Positions 9,274 through 18,721 are shown, counted from the stretch's first letter. The stretch: 64,000 nucleotides of DNA from Betaproteobacteria bacterium (GCA_025363575.1 JANYDM010000015.1:5887-69886); one strand, 5' to 3'. A program made the numbers and translations. The notes: a model not told the origin generated them from the letters alone.

Positions 9274-10403
9274 CGTACTACTTGCTCGCGTTTGCCGCCT
9301 CGTTCCTGATTACGCTGCTCATCATGAGGTTCCATCTCGGGCGCACGCACGGCCCGGTCTGCGTACCGGGCCGCAAGCTGTGGGCACGCGACGCGGCATT
9401 GCACGGTCCCGGCCGTGCTGGCGGCATCGGTGTTGCCGCGGGGTTCTTGATCAGCCTCTGCGCGCGCTCTTGCGAAGACGCGCCTCTCGCCGCGGAAAGC
9501 ACTCATCTGGGACTGAGTTTGCTCGCGAGCGCAATGCCGGTTTTCGCGACGGGATTGATGGAAGACCTCACGCAACGCGTGAACAAGGAAGTGCGGCTTG
9601 CGGCGGCGTTCCTGTCGGCCGGGCTTGCGGGCTGGCTGCTCGGCGCATGGGTCGCGCGGCTGGATGTCGCGGCGTTTGACCGGTTGATTGCCGTGCCCGC
9701 GGTGTCGATTCCCGTAACCTGCCTGCTGGTGCCCGGCATAACCAACGCGTTCAATATTATCGACGGTTTCAACGGCCTGGCGGCGGGGGCCGCCGCCATC
9801 GTGCTGCTCGGCATCGCTTACGTTGCGTTTCAGGTCGGCGACGTTCCGGTTGTCGTCGCGGCATTGACGGCGGTCGCGGCCATCACCGGATTCCTCCTGC
9901 TCAATTTTCCGCGCGGACTGATATATCTGGGCGACGGCGGCGCATATCTGCTGGGGTTCTGGGTCGGCGTGCTGCTGGTGCTTCTGGTCGGGCGCAATCC
10001 CGAAGTTTCCGCCTGGTTTCCGGTACTGTTATGCGCGTATCCGGTATGTGAGCTGTTGTTCTCGATCTACCGTCGCGGCATCGTGCGGCGCTCGCACCCG
10101 GGGCTGCCTGACCTCGCGCACCTCCATCATTTGATTTACAAGCGGCTGGTGCGCTGGGTGGTGGGCTCCGACCTGCCGGCGCACCGAACGCAGCGCAATT
10201 CGCTGACGGCGCCCTATCTGTGGATGCTGACGTCCATCGGCGTCGCCCCGGCCGTGATTTTCTGGCAATCGACCCCGGCGCTGCAGATCGGCAGTACGCT
10301 CTTTGCCGCGGCCTACGTTTTTGCCTATGCGCGTATCGTGAAATTCCGTACTCCGCGCTGGTGGGTGTTGCGCAAACCCAACGGCCCTGCGGGCAAGCGG
10401 TGA
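9270..10403 (+). CDS. WecA/MraY-type polyprenyl-phosphate sugar-1-phosphate transferase
   Basis: This integral-membrane enzyme probably starts glycan synthesis by moving a sugar-1-phosphate from a UDP-sugar to undecaprenyl phosphate. The 377-residue protein has about ten hydrophobic segments, the NAFNIIDGFNGLA motif near residues 158-170 and YLGDGGAYLLGF near 217-228, both diagnostic of the GT4 (MraY/WecA) integral family; a late HLHHLIY segment resembles the His loop. The first cytoplasmic loop reads GLMEDLTQRV, where many members have an Asp-Asp pair; here it is Glu-Asp. ATG 9270 overlaps the upstream stop. The longer frame from 9207 lies inside the previous gene. Confidence 0.88.
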   Translation: MTYYLLAFAASFLITLLIMRFHLGRTHGPVCVPGRKLWARDAALHGPGRAGGIGVAAGFLISLCARSCEDAPLAAESTHLGLSLLASAMPVFATGLMEDLTQRVNKEVRLAAAFLSAGLAGWLLGAWVARLDVAAFDRLIAVPAVSIPVTCLLVPGITNAFNIIDGFNGLAAGAAAIVLLGIAYVAFQVGDVPVVVAALTAVAAITGFLLLNFPRGLIYLGDGGAYLLGFWVGVLLVLLVGRNPEVSAWFPVLLCAYPVCELLFSIYRRGIVRRSHPGLPDLAHLHHLIYKRLVRWVVGSDLPAHRTQRNSLTAPYLWMLTSIGVAPAVIFWQSTPALQIGSTLFAAAYVFAYARIVKFRTPRWWVLRKPNGPAGKR

Positions 10404-13153
10404 GCACCCTGTTGCAGCGGCAGTTCTGGCTGGCCCTCGCCGCGATATGTGTCGCTGCAATCGTTGCCGCCGTGCCGGTACTCATGAGCGGCGTGCTGGC
10501 GCGCGGATTCGAGATCGCGAAGCAGTCCGTGGCCGAGCCGCTGGCGGTACTTGCGTGCGGCGCCGCCCTGCTCGGAGCGCGCCGAAACTGGTTCACGCAG
10601 CGCGATGCGGCCACGAAGATCGCCGCCGGCAGTCTCGCCGTGTTCCTGCTGCTGGCGGTGGTTTCGACCGTGCTTTCAGAAAATCCGGAAGTTGCCATTT
10701 TTGGCGGTTACTACCGCCGCGAAGGGCTGCTCGAATGGGGCGTTTACGCGGTGTTTTTCGTGGCGGTGCTCGTTTGCGCGTCCGCCGCGCGGTGGACCGA
10801 AAGCGTGCTCGACGTGCTGCTCCTTGCCAGCGTGATTCCGGCGGCCTATGCAGTGCAGCAGCGGTTCGGCCTGGATTTCTACGTGGTCGCCAGCGGTGAA
10901 CTCGCACGGCCCGGAGCGACGCTGGGCAGTCCGCTTTTTCTCGCCGCCTATCTCGGTATCCTGCTGCCGCTGACTGCAGTGCGTTGCTGGCAGATGCGCG
11001 GCGACGCGCGGCGGCTCGTGCTGTGGTTCGCGGTGGCGATATTGCAGGCAGTCGCGCTGCTACTCACGCAAACTCGCGGGCCGCTGCTGGCGCTGATCGC
11101 GGGTTTTCTGCTGCTGGCCTGCATGGCCGCGGGTTACGCGCGGGCGCGGCGCTTTTTTTTCTTCAGCGCCGCAGGGCTGACGCTGCTGGTTGTAGCGCTG
11201 CTGGCCATCAATACGCTCGACGGCGCGCGGCAGTGGGCACAGGACGTGCCGGTCGCGCGCCGCCTGGTGTTCGATCTTGGTCGCGGCGCGGGCGACCAGA
11301 CACAGCGCGCGTCCGCCAGCGCGGCGGCGCGCCTGGCGATTTGGGGTGCCGGCGCCGACACGTTCCAGGACGCGCCGCTGGCAAACAAGCTGTTGGGGTA
11401 TGGGCCGGAATCCGCGTACCTGCATTATTTCGCGTACATCCCGGCTTCGGTGATGCAATTGATCGGACACGATGCTTACTTCACATATGACCGCATGCAT
11501 GCCGACGCGCTGGATATCGGGCTGAATTTCGGGGTGCTTGCCTGGCTGGCTTACTGCTTGTTTTTTTGCGCAGTGATGTACGCAGCGGCCAGCGCGCTGT
11601 TCGGGTTTGCCGCGCGCGGCCCGCCGCTGATTTTTCTTGGGTGCACACTTTCCTGTGCGGGGCTTTTTGCCGCGGCTGCAGTCTGCGCCGGACTGCCTTC
11701 CGCCGCAGCGCCGGCATTCGGCATTGGCGCGGGCATCGGCTGGTTTGTGTTCATGGCCGGCAGCGCGTATCGCGCCTTGCAGCACGGCGTCGCGCGCTCA
11801 GGCGCGCCTGGAAAGTGGACCTTGCTCGCAGGCTTGACGGCGGCGCTGCTGGTTTTCTGGCTGGACGCACAGATCAATATTCCAGTGCTGACCACGCGCC
11901 TGATCTCGTTCGCGCTGGCCGCGCTCATGCTGGTTACGGCCGGCGAATTGCGGCGTGACGCAGCGATTGACGAGACCGGTCTTATCGCGGCAAGCGGCGT
12001 GCGGCGATGGGGAATCGCGTTTACGCTGGTCGCTTTTTGCGCCAGTGCGCTGCCCCTGACGGCGGCCGATGTCATTACCGGCGCGGGCGTGCCGCTGCAT
12101 TGGCCGCTGCGCTTTGCGCCGTTGTTCGTCTTCATGATGGCCGCGGCATTGATGGCATGGGGATACACACGGCGTGAAGGCGGCGGCGCAAACTGGCGCA
12201 GCGGCCTGGCGATCGCCCTGGGATTGCCGACACTCTACGCGGTCATTCATGTTGCCATAACTGCGACGCGCGATCTCGTGTCCGATGCTGCGCTTGTGCA
12301 GTCGATTTCCATTGCTGCGTATGCCGGTCCCGCATGCATTTTCGCGATGTGCGCCGCGTTTGCGCTGCGGGCGGGCCGCCGCAGGGAAAAATTTGCGCAA
12401 CCGCTGCCGGCCGCGGCACGCTGGTCGATCTGCGCCATTGTCGCGGCGGTAGCGCTGATTGTGATGCACGACTTGCGCACGACCCGCGCTGATGCGGCGG
12501 CAACGCTTGCCACTCAGACGTTCACGAAATTGCCGCAATTGGGCAGGCAACTCGGCGAAGACGCGATTCGACTCTTGCCATACGAGCGCTATTACCATCG
12601 GCAACTCGCGCTGGATCTGCTCGCCAGGGCAGTCGCTGACTTGCGTGCGCTGGCCGCCAGTCCCGCGCAATTGTCGCGGGCCCGGCTTGATGAAGTATTG
12701 AACAACCTCGCGGCTGCCGAAAGCGCGGCGCGCATGGCGGTGCTGCGGTTTCCGCGCGACCCATGGGTGATCGTTACGCTCGCGAATGTGTTGCAGATTG
12801 AAGCTCTGCGCGTGCTGCGGCCGATCGATCCGGCGGGCGGCGCGCGCGCCTCATTTGAAGCGCAGCAGTTATTTGAACAGGCGCATGGCTTGTTTCCAAA
12901 CCAGCCGCTTTTCTTGCGTAACTGGGCACAATTGCTCGCCGACGACGGCGATGCGGCGGGTGCATACAAATTGCTGGATTTAATGGAAAAACAAATCCCG
13001 GCCGATCCCGAGCCGTATTTGGCTCAACTCGCAGTCGCGCAGCAAATGTCGGATAAATCAATGGGTTTGGCAATAACCGAGCGGGCCCGCCGGGCGCTCG
13101 AGCCGAAGGCATTTCGCCAACTGCTGAATGTTGCAAATGCACAACAGAAATAA
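10400..13153 (+). CDS. O-antigen ligase/polymerase-type membrane protein with C-terminal helical domain
   Basis: The 917-residue protein has many transmembrane segments over residues 1-720 and a hydrophilic helical C-terminal part of about 190 residues that looks TPR-like (LLDLMEKQIPADPEPYLAQL). A segment reading LLTQTRGPLLALIAG corresponds to the conserved RG region of WaaL/PglL/Wzy-type ligases, followed by a large periplasmic loop. GTG 10400 overlaps the preceding stop. It probably joins the finished glycan to lipid A or protein, or polymerises it. Because a Wzm/Wzt exporter is present, ligation is more likely than Wzy-type polymerisation; an O-linked protein glycosyltransferase is the main alternative. 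Confidence 0.8.
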   Translation: MSTLLQRQFWLALAAICVAAIVAAVPVLMSGVLARGFEIAKQSVAEPLAVLACGAALLGARRNWFTQRDAATKIAAGSLAVFLLLAVVSTVLSENPEVAIFGGYYRREGLLEWGVYAVFFVAVLVCASAARWTESVLDVLLLASVIPAAYAVQQRFGLDFYVVASGELARPGATLGSPLFLAAYLGILLPLTAVRCWQMRGDARRLVLWFAVAILQAVALLLTQTRGPLLALIAGFLLLACMAAGYARARRFFFFSAAGLTLLVVALLAINTLDGARQWAQDVPVARRLVFDLGRGAGDQTQRASASAAARLAIWGAGADTFQDAPLANKLLGYGPESAYLHYFAYIPASVMQLIGHDAYFTYDRMHADALDIGLNFGVLAWLAYCLFFCAVMYAAASALFGFAARGPPLIFLGCTLSCAGLFAAAAVCAGLPSAAAPAFGIGAGIGWFVFMAGSAYRALQHGVARSGAPGKWTLLAGLTAALLVFWLDAQINIPVLTTRLISFALAALMLVTAGELRRDAAIDETGLIAASGVRRWGIAFTLVAFCASALPLTAADVITGAGVPLHWPLRFAPLFVFMMAAALMAWGYTRREGGGANWRSGLAIALGLPTLYAVIHVAITATRDLVSDAALVQSISIAAYAGPACIFAMCAAFALRAGRRREKFAQPLPAAARWSICAIVAAVALIVMHDLRTTRADAAATLATQTFTKLPQLGRQLGEDAIRLLPYERYYHRQLALDLLARAVADLRALAASPAQLSRARLDEVLNNLAAAESAARMAVLRFPRDPWVIVTLANVLQIEALRVLRPIDPAGGARASFEAQQLFEQAHGLFPNQPLFLRNWAQLLADDGDAAGAYKLLDLMEKQIPADPEPYLAQLAVAQQMSDKSMGLAITERARRALEPKAFRQLLNVANAQQK

Positions 13154-13327
13154 GCTAATTATCAGCCTTTTAGGCGCATATCTGTAGGCATTACATGAAA
13201 TGCTTGTTAAGCTGTATTCACGCGGAAAGACTTTATAAACTTCGTGCGTTAAGAAATTTCACGTGCGGCAGGTTCGACGTGCGTTTCTTGATTTTCCGTT
13301 TGTTACTCGGAACCAAGGGGTCAAAAC

Positions 13328-14350
13328 ATGAAATTAAAAAATATCCTCGCCGCCGGCACAGCACTGGCATTCGCCGCATTTTGCGGGTCGGCATCAGCGC
13401 AGTCTTCATCGCAGCCGAACAACAGTTCGGGCCTCGCGACCACTTTGATTTCGAACACCGGATTAAATACTGCCGATAGTCTCGGCAGCGCTATCGGCAG
13501 CATTGTCGGCGGCGGCGGTGGCCAGAATGCGGGTCTGAATATGAAACGCTTCGCGCTGACCGGCGGCGGCACCGGCGCGGCCGCCGCACCCGGCGCCAAA
13601 CCGTGGAACGTATGGGGTGCTTATTCGCGCAGCAATATCGCGTATAACTTCGCGCCGCTGCAATCCGACGGCCGGGTCAACGTCTATCTGGCCGGTGTCG
13701 ACTACACGTTCGGCAATAACGTCGTTCTCGGCGTCGCCACCGCGGTGGACCGCACCGACGTCGATCTCAATTTCTCCGGCGGCAAACTCAGCGGGAGCGG
13801 CGTCACCGTATCGCCGTACCTGGGCGTCGCGATCAACAAAAACTTCGCGTTCGACGCCACGCTGGGTTACGGGCGCACCAATGTCGACACCGCGGTCGGC
13901 GGGGTGGGAGGCTCATCGCGCACCGATCGTAACGTGGGCTCTCTCGGCCTTACTTATCGCACGGTCATTGATAAGTGGACTTTAAGCGCGCGCGCCGCTT
14001 ATCTGAGCGTGCACGACAAGCTCGGCGCCTACACGCTGTCCAACGGCACGTTCGTTCCCGAAGGCAACGTCAATGTCTCGCAACTGCGCTTTACGGGCAT
14101 GGCCGGCTATACCATAGGGCAAGTCACGCCCTACGCAGCGCTCAGCTATGTCAACGATGTGCGCCGGCCTGACCAGGCGCCCGTCGGCGGTGTCGCCGCC
14201 GCCAACGACCGCGACGCCTGGATTCCGGCTGTCGGGTTGCGTTTCAAGGCCGACAACATGGTTTATGGCAGCATCCAATACCAGAGCGAGCGCATGCGCG
14301 CGCAAGTGAAGAACAACCAGCTCATGCTCAACGTTGGAGTGCGCTTCTAG
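13328..14350 (+). CDS. Autotransporter-type outer-membrane beta-barrel protein
   Basis: A signal peptide of about 24 residues (MKLKNILAAG...GSASA) precedes a low-complexity Gly/Asn/Ser stretch of about 65 residues. From KPWNVWGAYSRSN onward there are alternating amphipathic strands that end in VGVRF, with the C-terminal aromatic residue typical of barrels inserted by BAM. The roughly 245-residue barrel fits the autotransporter beta domain, but there is no large passenger, so it may be a stand-alone outer-membrane protein. AAGGGG at 13315-13320 is a good ribosome site for ATG 13328. A strong terminator follows. The 174-base upstream region is AT-richer and holds no gene. Confidence 0.88.
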   Translation: MKLKNILAAGTALAFAAFCGSASAQSSSQPNNSSGLATTLISNTGLNTADSLGSAIGSIVGGGGGQNAGLNMKRFALTGGGTGAAAAPGAKPWNVWGAYSRSNIAYNFAPLQSDGRVNVYLAGVDYTFGNNVVLGVATAVDRTDVDLNFSGGKLSGSGVTVSPYLGVAINKNFAFDATLGYGRTNVDTAVGGVGGSSRTDRNVGSLGLTYRTVIDKWTLSARAAYLSVHDKLGAYTLSNGTFVPEGNVNVSQLRFTGMAGYTIGQVTPYAALSYVNDVRRPDQAPVGGVAAANDRDAWIPAVGLRFKADNMVYGSIQYQSERMRAQVKNNQLMLNVGVRF

Positions 14351-14402
14351 GAGCCGGCGTCTGTCACCGGCCGCCGCCGTCAGCGCGGCCACCCCGCACG
14401 TA

Positions 14403-15227
14403 ATGCTGCCGAGTTGGGTAATCCCCGGCTCGGCAGTTTTATTTTGCGTCGCTTGCGCGGTGCTGCAGTCGCCAATCGAACAAACCCGCGCAATTGCCGA
14501 AACGGCGGGATACAGCGAACTCGCGGTACCCGACCGGCGCGTGCGCGCGTACACGAAACGTGCTGCGCCGGCGGCGAACACCGCGCGCGCGACGATCTAT
14601 GTCGAGAGCGACGGCGCGCCGTGGCGTTTTCCCGATGAGCCGCCAGCCGACCCGACACCGCTCAAACCGCTGGTTTTGCGCATGGCTATTGATGACCCGG
14701 CGCCTGCGGTCGCGTATCTGGGGAGGCCATGCCAGTATTTGCGCGAAGAGGAACTGCTCAACTGCGATCCCGCGCTGTGGATGCGCGGTCGCTTTGGCAA
14801 CGAGGCGGTAGCGGCTATGAATTCGGCCGTCGATGAAATCAAACGCAGCTACGGCGCGCGGGAAGTCGATCTCGTCGGCTATTCCGGCGGCGGCGCGATG
14901 GCCGCTTTGATCGCAGCCCGGCGCAGCGACGTCAGTTGCCTCGTGACCGTGGCGGCGCCGCTCGACACGGTTGCATGGACCGACGCCCTGCGCGTTTCGC
15001 GCCTCGATTCGTCGCTGAATCCCGCCGATGCAACCGATCAATTGCGCAAGGTGCGCCAGACGCATTTCAGAGGGCTGCGCGACAAGCTCGTGCCGGCGGC
15101 GACGGCGCAACGGTTTCTTGGCCGCTCGCCGGGTGCAACCGTCATCGACAAGGAAACATTCGACCATCAGTGCTGCTGGCAGGACGAATGGAAAGAGTTG
15201 CGGCGCGCGTCCTGCCTCGCGCAATGA
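14403..15227 (+). CDS. Exported alpha/beta-hydrolase-like protein
   Basis: From ATG 14403 the 274-residue protein starts with a hydrophobic export signal (PSWVIPGSAVLFCVACAV); a Cys at residue 18 could be lipidated but the lipobox is poor. LVGYSGGGAMAAL near residues 157-169 is a nucleophile elbow with Ser in G-Y-S-G-G, and FDHQCCW near the C-terminus supplies a candidate catalytic His. It probably is a periplasmic or membrane-anchored serine hydrolase of unknown substrate. The first codons lie inside the terminator hairpin, so transcription must either read through or start within; a shorter form from a downstream codon would lose the signal. No ribosome site is obvious. Confidence 0.68.
   Translation: MLPSWVIPGSAVLFCVACAVLQSPIEQTRAIAETAGYSELAVPDRRVRAYTKRAAPAANTARATIYVESDGAPWRFPDEPPADPTPLKPLVLRMAIDDPAPAVAYLGRPCQYLREEELLNCDPALWMRGRFGNEAVAAMNSAVDEIKRSYGAREVDLVGYSGGGAMAALIAARRSDVSCLVTVAAPLDTVAWTDALRVSRLDSSLNPADATDQLRKVRQTHFRGLRDKLVPAATAQRFLGRSPGATVIDKETFDHQCCWQDEWKELRRASCLAQ
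14406..14445 (+). terminator. Rho-independent terminator of the outer-membrane protein gene
   Basis: CTGCCGAG at 14406-14413 pairs with CTCGGCAG at 14429-14436, with a further GGG/CCC pairing inside the loop, followed by TTTTATTTT at 14437-14445. It begins about 55 bases after the barrel gene stop. It overlaps the first codons of the following reading frame. Confidence 0.85.
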
Positions 15228-15269
15228 TGCACGGCCGCGTTGCGCAGCCCCGTGCCCACCCGTCCGCGT

Positions 15270-15965
15270 TCAGCGGAACATCGGTATCTGGATTGTGATC
15301 GACTGGATCAACGCATCCATACCGCCACCCTGCTGCAGGAAGATCGGCGTGTCGCGCAGGATCTGCAACGGCTCTTCGCCGGGTTTTAGCTTGTCGGGAG
15401 CGAAGGCAGTCTGGTTCTTCTTGACGTCCAGGTTCCTGTCCATCTGGGTGAGCTTGATATTGGTCGAGCCATCGTGCACCAGGTTGTAAACGCCGGCGCG
15501 CGCTTCCGCCGTGTCTTCCGGTATTACGGCGACTTCGAAATCGGTGCCGCGTATGCCGATCGTCGCCGTGATGGTAGTGACGCCGACGCTGCGCGGGTTG
15601 CGCTTGCCGATCAGGCCGGTCACCATGCGTGCGGTGCCGCGCAGCAATTTGACCAGCGATGAGTCACCGGCGTTTTTCTCGTATTTGAATTCCGTAATCT
15701 GAAACTGCGTGTTCGGGCGCACGATGACCGTCGAATCGTCGGCCATCTTGATCAGGGTCTCGCTTTTGGCTTCGGTCGTGATCGTATCGCCGGACAGAAT
15801 TCTCTCCTTCGGGCCGGCGGTGCGCGTCACATTGTCGGCGCTCGTAATCGTTACATTGCCCGTGACCTGTTGAACGGTCCCCGCATCGGCGGCTAACGCG
15901 CTTGCGGCGAACCCGGACAACAAAGTTACGGCGGCGAATTTCGCGACCCTTGAAAGAAGGCGCAT
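15270..15965 (-). CDS. FecR-domain periplasmic protein
   Basis: The 231-residue protein has a signal peptide (MRLLSRVAKFAAVTLLSGFAASALA) and then a FecR-type domain: TVQQVTGNVTI, a GDTITTEAKSETLIKMADDSTVIV core and an ATIGIRGTDFEV segment, the usual FecR consensus. ATG 15965 is chosen over an upstream in-frame start because it gives a clean signal sequence. Unlike classical FecR there is no cytoplasmic anti-sigma helix, and no sigma factor lies nearby, so this is the stand-alone export variety often associated with surface or cell-envelope functions. Role unknown. Confidence 0.85.
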   Translation of the reverse strand: MRLLSRVAKFAAVTLLSGFAASALAADAGTVQQVTGNVTITSADNVTRTAGPKERILSGDTITTEAKSETLIKMADDSTVIVRPNTQFQITEFKYEKNAGDSSLVKLLRGTARMVTGLIGKRNPRSVGVTTITATIGIRGTDFEVAVIPEDTAEARAGVYNLVHDGSTNIKLTQMDRNLDVKKNQTAFAPDKLKPGEEPLQILRDTPIFLQQGGGMDALIQSITIQIPMFR

Positions 15966-16103
15966 GGCTAAATCTCCTCGCTTGTGGACGATCCCGCAAA
16001 TGCATTGAACCGGCGAGCCGATCGGCTTTACAGGATTCCCATAATAGACCCTCCCGCGCGAAAAATCTGCGCACAGCGCCCTTGTCACCCGCGAGTATTG
16101 GCG

Positions 16104-16865
16104 CTAAGCGTTTTTTTCCAGGACCAGCAGGCAGCCGCCGGTCAGTGGCAACCCGAGCCGGTGCGCGAGATTTCTGAACTGTTTTTCCAGCACGGCGGCC
16201 GGCCGGAATCGTTCGTAGTAAGTGTGGCCGATGTAGCCGGTGAACACGCGGACCGAATATCCGATCCCTTCGAATGCGCTGATGAGCGCCGGGCCGGGGG
16301 CGCCGCACATCCGGTAGTAGGCCTTGAATTTCTGCTGCGCGCCTTGCAGATCGCGGCCGGGCTGGGCGAGCCTTAACAGTTGAGCCGACAGCGCCTCCGG
16401 CAAAATGCGGTTCAGCAACAGCGGCAGGTTGTTGGGCGACGGGTAGATGTGCACGCAGCTGCCACCGGGGTTCAGCGCGCCGTAAAAATTGCGGTGCGCC
16501 CGCATGGGGTGCTCGACGTGCTCGAGCAGCATGTGGGAAAAAATCAGGTCGAACTTCCTGTCCGCGGTGTTTTTGCGGAAAAGATCGTTGTCGCAGGCGA
16601 CATCCGTTTCCAGCTTGCCGTAAGCGGCCCCGGCTTGTTGCAGCGCGCGCGCGGATTTGTCGATCACGAAGTAGTCGAGCTTGTTGCAGGCGACGAACGC
16701 CTGGCTCAACAGCGGGTGGGCGCCGCCGCCGGCGTCGGCGATCGATCGATAGCCGCGTGCGACGATAAGCTGTTCGATATAAGGTGCGGCCCGCTCGAAT
16801 GCGGGGAAGTTGTCGATCAGGTCGAGCGTGGGGGCCGGATGCGCTGGGGGCATGATGACCGGCAT
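16104..16865 (-). CDS. Class I SAM-dependent methyltransferase
   Basis: The 253-residue protein has IADAGGGAHPLLS as glycine-rich motif I (near residue 50), DYFVIDKSARAL as the acidic turn and FDLIFSHMLLEHVEHP as motif IV, followed by LNPGGSCVHIYPS. This arrangement matches methyltransferase type 11/12 proteins of polysaccharide and lipid loci. ATG 16865 lies 13 bases after the upstream amidohydrolase stop, so the two are probably co-transcribed, although their functions look unrelated. ATG 16853 is an alternative start. Substrate unknown. Confidence 0.83.
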   Translation of the reverse strand: MPVIMPPAHPAPTLDLIDNFPAFERAAPYIEQLIVARGYRSIADAGGGAHPLLSQAFVACNKLDYFVIDKSARALQQAGAAYGKLETDVACDNDLFRKNTADRKFDLIFSHMLLEHVEHPMRAHRNFYGALNPGGSCVHIYPSPNNLPLLLNRILPEALSAQLLRLAQPGRDLQGAQQKFKAYYRMCGAPGPALISAFEGIGYSVRVFTGYIGHTYYERFRPAAVLEKQFRNLAHRLGLPLTGGCLLVLEKNA

Positions 16866-16878
16866 TGTCAGCGCCGCT

Positions 16879-17886
16879 TCAACCGCCGTTCTCGCCGAGC
16901 AGTCCCAATGCATTCAACCCGAGCACGCGCGCGCGGTCGGCGGTGCTCAGGCCGCGAACCGCATCGAGTCGTGCGAGCGGGTTTTCCTCGCCCATATCGA
17001 ACGGCGCATCCGTAGCGAGTATCACGCGGTCGGCGCCGGCCTGCTCGATCAGGAAGGCGAGCGCCTTGTCGTCGTGCGTGAGCGCGTCGAAATGAAAACG
17101 GCGCAGCAAGTCGCGCGGTGACGAGGCGTTGTTGACTCGCGGCTCCTTGCGCACCGAATAGCCGTGCGCGAGGCGGCCGATCTGATACGGCAGGTAGCCG
17201 CCGCCGTGCGCCAGCACGAACTGCAGATCCGGGAGCTCGTCGAGCGCGCCGCTGAACATGAGATGCGCGGCCATGGTTATGGTGTCCAGCGGGAAGCCGA
17301 CCAGATTGGAAAGATAATAGGGCTCGAGGCCGCAGCGGTCGCCGGTGAAATGCGGATGCGTAAAGATAAATGTTTTCAATTCCTGCGCCCGCTTCAGCAC
17401 CGGCCGGTAGCGCTTCTCCGCGAGTTGTGCGGTCCCTATCGTGCAACCCAGTTCGATCGCGCGAAACCCGTGATCTTTCACGACGCGCTCGAGTTCGGCA
17501 ACAGCCGCATCCGTGTCTTGCATGGGCAGCGTGGCCATGCCGCGCAGGCGGTCGGGGCGCTGCGCCACCATGTTTGCGACTCCATCGTTGGTCATGCGCG
17601 CCGCGGCGGCTGCGCGCCCGGCATCGAGATCGTAAAAATAAATCATCGGCGTCGGCGAGATTACGGAAATGTCGAGTCCCTTGCGGTCCATGCCTGCGAC
17701 TTTCGCGCCGGCATCGAAAAATTCGTCGAACAGCGGGCTCACGTGGCCGTCGTCGCGCAGCAAGCGTTCGCCCGCCGGCGTGTCCGCGAAGTGCATGCCG
17801 TAGTCAAGCGGCCGCGCGCGTATGAGATCGAGCATTTCGCGCGGAAAAACGTGGCTGTGCACGTCGACGCGCGGGGTCTGGGCCAT
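16879..17886 (-). CDS. Amidohydrolase family 2, ACMSD-like decarboxylase/hydrolase
   Basis: The 335-residue protein opens VDVHSHVFPREML, with the HxH metal pair at 10 and 12. Further metal or catalytic candidates are His in FIFTHPHF, His in VLAHGGGYLPY and Asp in ILATDAPFDMG. This order is that of 2-amino-3-carboxymuconate-6-semialdehyde decarboxylase and related zinc-dependent decarboxylases such as gamma-resorcylate and 4-oxalomesaconate-type enzymes. It is a cytoplasmic TIM barrel. The gene diverges from the lipoprotein gene. A second ACMSD-like gene lies at 37440. Exact substrate cannot be read from sequence. Confidence 0.85.
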   Translation of the reverse strand: MAQTPRVDVHSHVFPREMLDLIRARPLDYGMHFADTPAGERLLRDDGHVSPLFDEFFDAGAKVAGMDRKGLDISVISPTPMIYFYDLDAGRAAAAARMTNDGVANMVAQRPDRLRGMATLPMQDTDAAVAELERVVKDHGFRAIELGCTIGTAQLAEKRYRPVLKRAQELKTFIFTHPHFTGDRCGLEPYYLSNLVGFPLDTITMAAHLMFSGALDELPDLQFVLAHGGGYLPYQIGRLAHGYSVRKEPRVNNASSPRDLLRRFHFDALTHDDKALAFLIEQAGADRVILATDAPFDMGEENPLARLDAVRGLSTADRARVLGLNALGLLGENGG

Positions 17887-18032
17887 GGCGGGATCCTTCG
17901 TGATTGGCGGTTGTGCGCCTGCCTCAGTGCGGGCGGCGCGCCATTCTAGCCGGTACTGCGCGGCAATTGAACACCGCTGCCGGGTATGCTACGGTCGCTA
18001 TCCGCAACAAAACTTAAACGGGGAGGAGATTC

Positions 18033-18704
18033 ATGTTGAACCGGAAAATCGGCTATTCGATCGCCGCGTCGCTGGCGTTTGCCGCTGTGGGCTTGAGCGG
18101 CTGCGCTGACAGGCCGCAAAACGGCATGACGTTTTTCGTAACGAGCGTCGGCAGCGGCAAGGGCGCTGATCTCGGCGGGTTGACGGGCGCCGATGAGCAT
18201 TGCCAGAACCTCGCGCGGTCGGTCGGTGCCGATCATCGCACATGGCGCGCCTATCTCAGCACCGCTTCGACTGCGACGACACCCGGCGTCAACGCGATCG
18301 ACCGCATCGGCCGCGGGCCCTGGCAGAATGCCAAAGGTGTCGTGATTGCGACCGACGTCGAGAATCTGCACGGCAGCAACAATCTCACCAAGCAAACCAA
18401 CCTCAATGAAAAAGGCGGTGTCGTCAACGGCCGCGGCGATACGCCGAACACGCACGATATGCTGACCGGTTCGCAAACCAATGGCCTCGCCTTTCCGGCC
18501 GATAAAGACCTGACGTGCGGCAATTGGACGAAGAGCGGCGCTGATGGCGCAGTGCAGATGGGGCATAGCGACCGCCTGGGGTTGTCCGAAGATTACTATG
18601 CCAAGTCGTGGAACTCGTCGCACGCTTCGCGCGGAGGTTGCAGCCAGCCGGCGCTCGTGAGCACGGGCGGCGCGGGTCTGTTCTATTGCTTTGCTGCCAA
18701 CTAG
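18033..18704 (+). CDS. Lectin-like lipoprotein of unknown function
   Basis: A 223-residue protein with a clear lipoprotein signal: hydrophobic stretch ending in LSGC, so Cys24 should be lipidated. The mature part contains FFVTSVGSGKGADLGGLTGADEHC and TWRAYLS, a pattern seen in a Cys-containing domain of uncharacterised exported proteins (GADxxC, WRAYLS), and ends with a Cys-rich SRGGCSQP and GLFYCFA segment, suggesting disulfides. GGGGAGGA at about 18018-18025 is a strong ribosome site. A perfect hairpin terminator follows. I recognise the family only as uncharacterised. Confidence 0.8.
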   Translation: MLNRKIGYSIAASLAFAAVGLSGCADRPQNGMTFFVTSVGSGKGADLGGLTGADEHCQNLARSVGADHRTWRAYLSTASTATTPGVNAIDRIGRGPWQNAKGVVIATDVENLHGSNNLTKQTNLNEKGGVVNGRGDTPNTHDMLTGSQTNGLAFPADKDLTCGNWTKSGADGAVQMGHSDRLGLSEDYYAKSWNSSHASRGGCSQPALVSTGGAGLFYCFAAN

Positions 18705-18721
18705 CCGGGCGCAGCTGCAAA

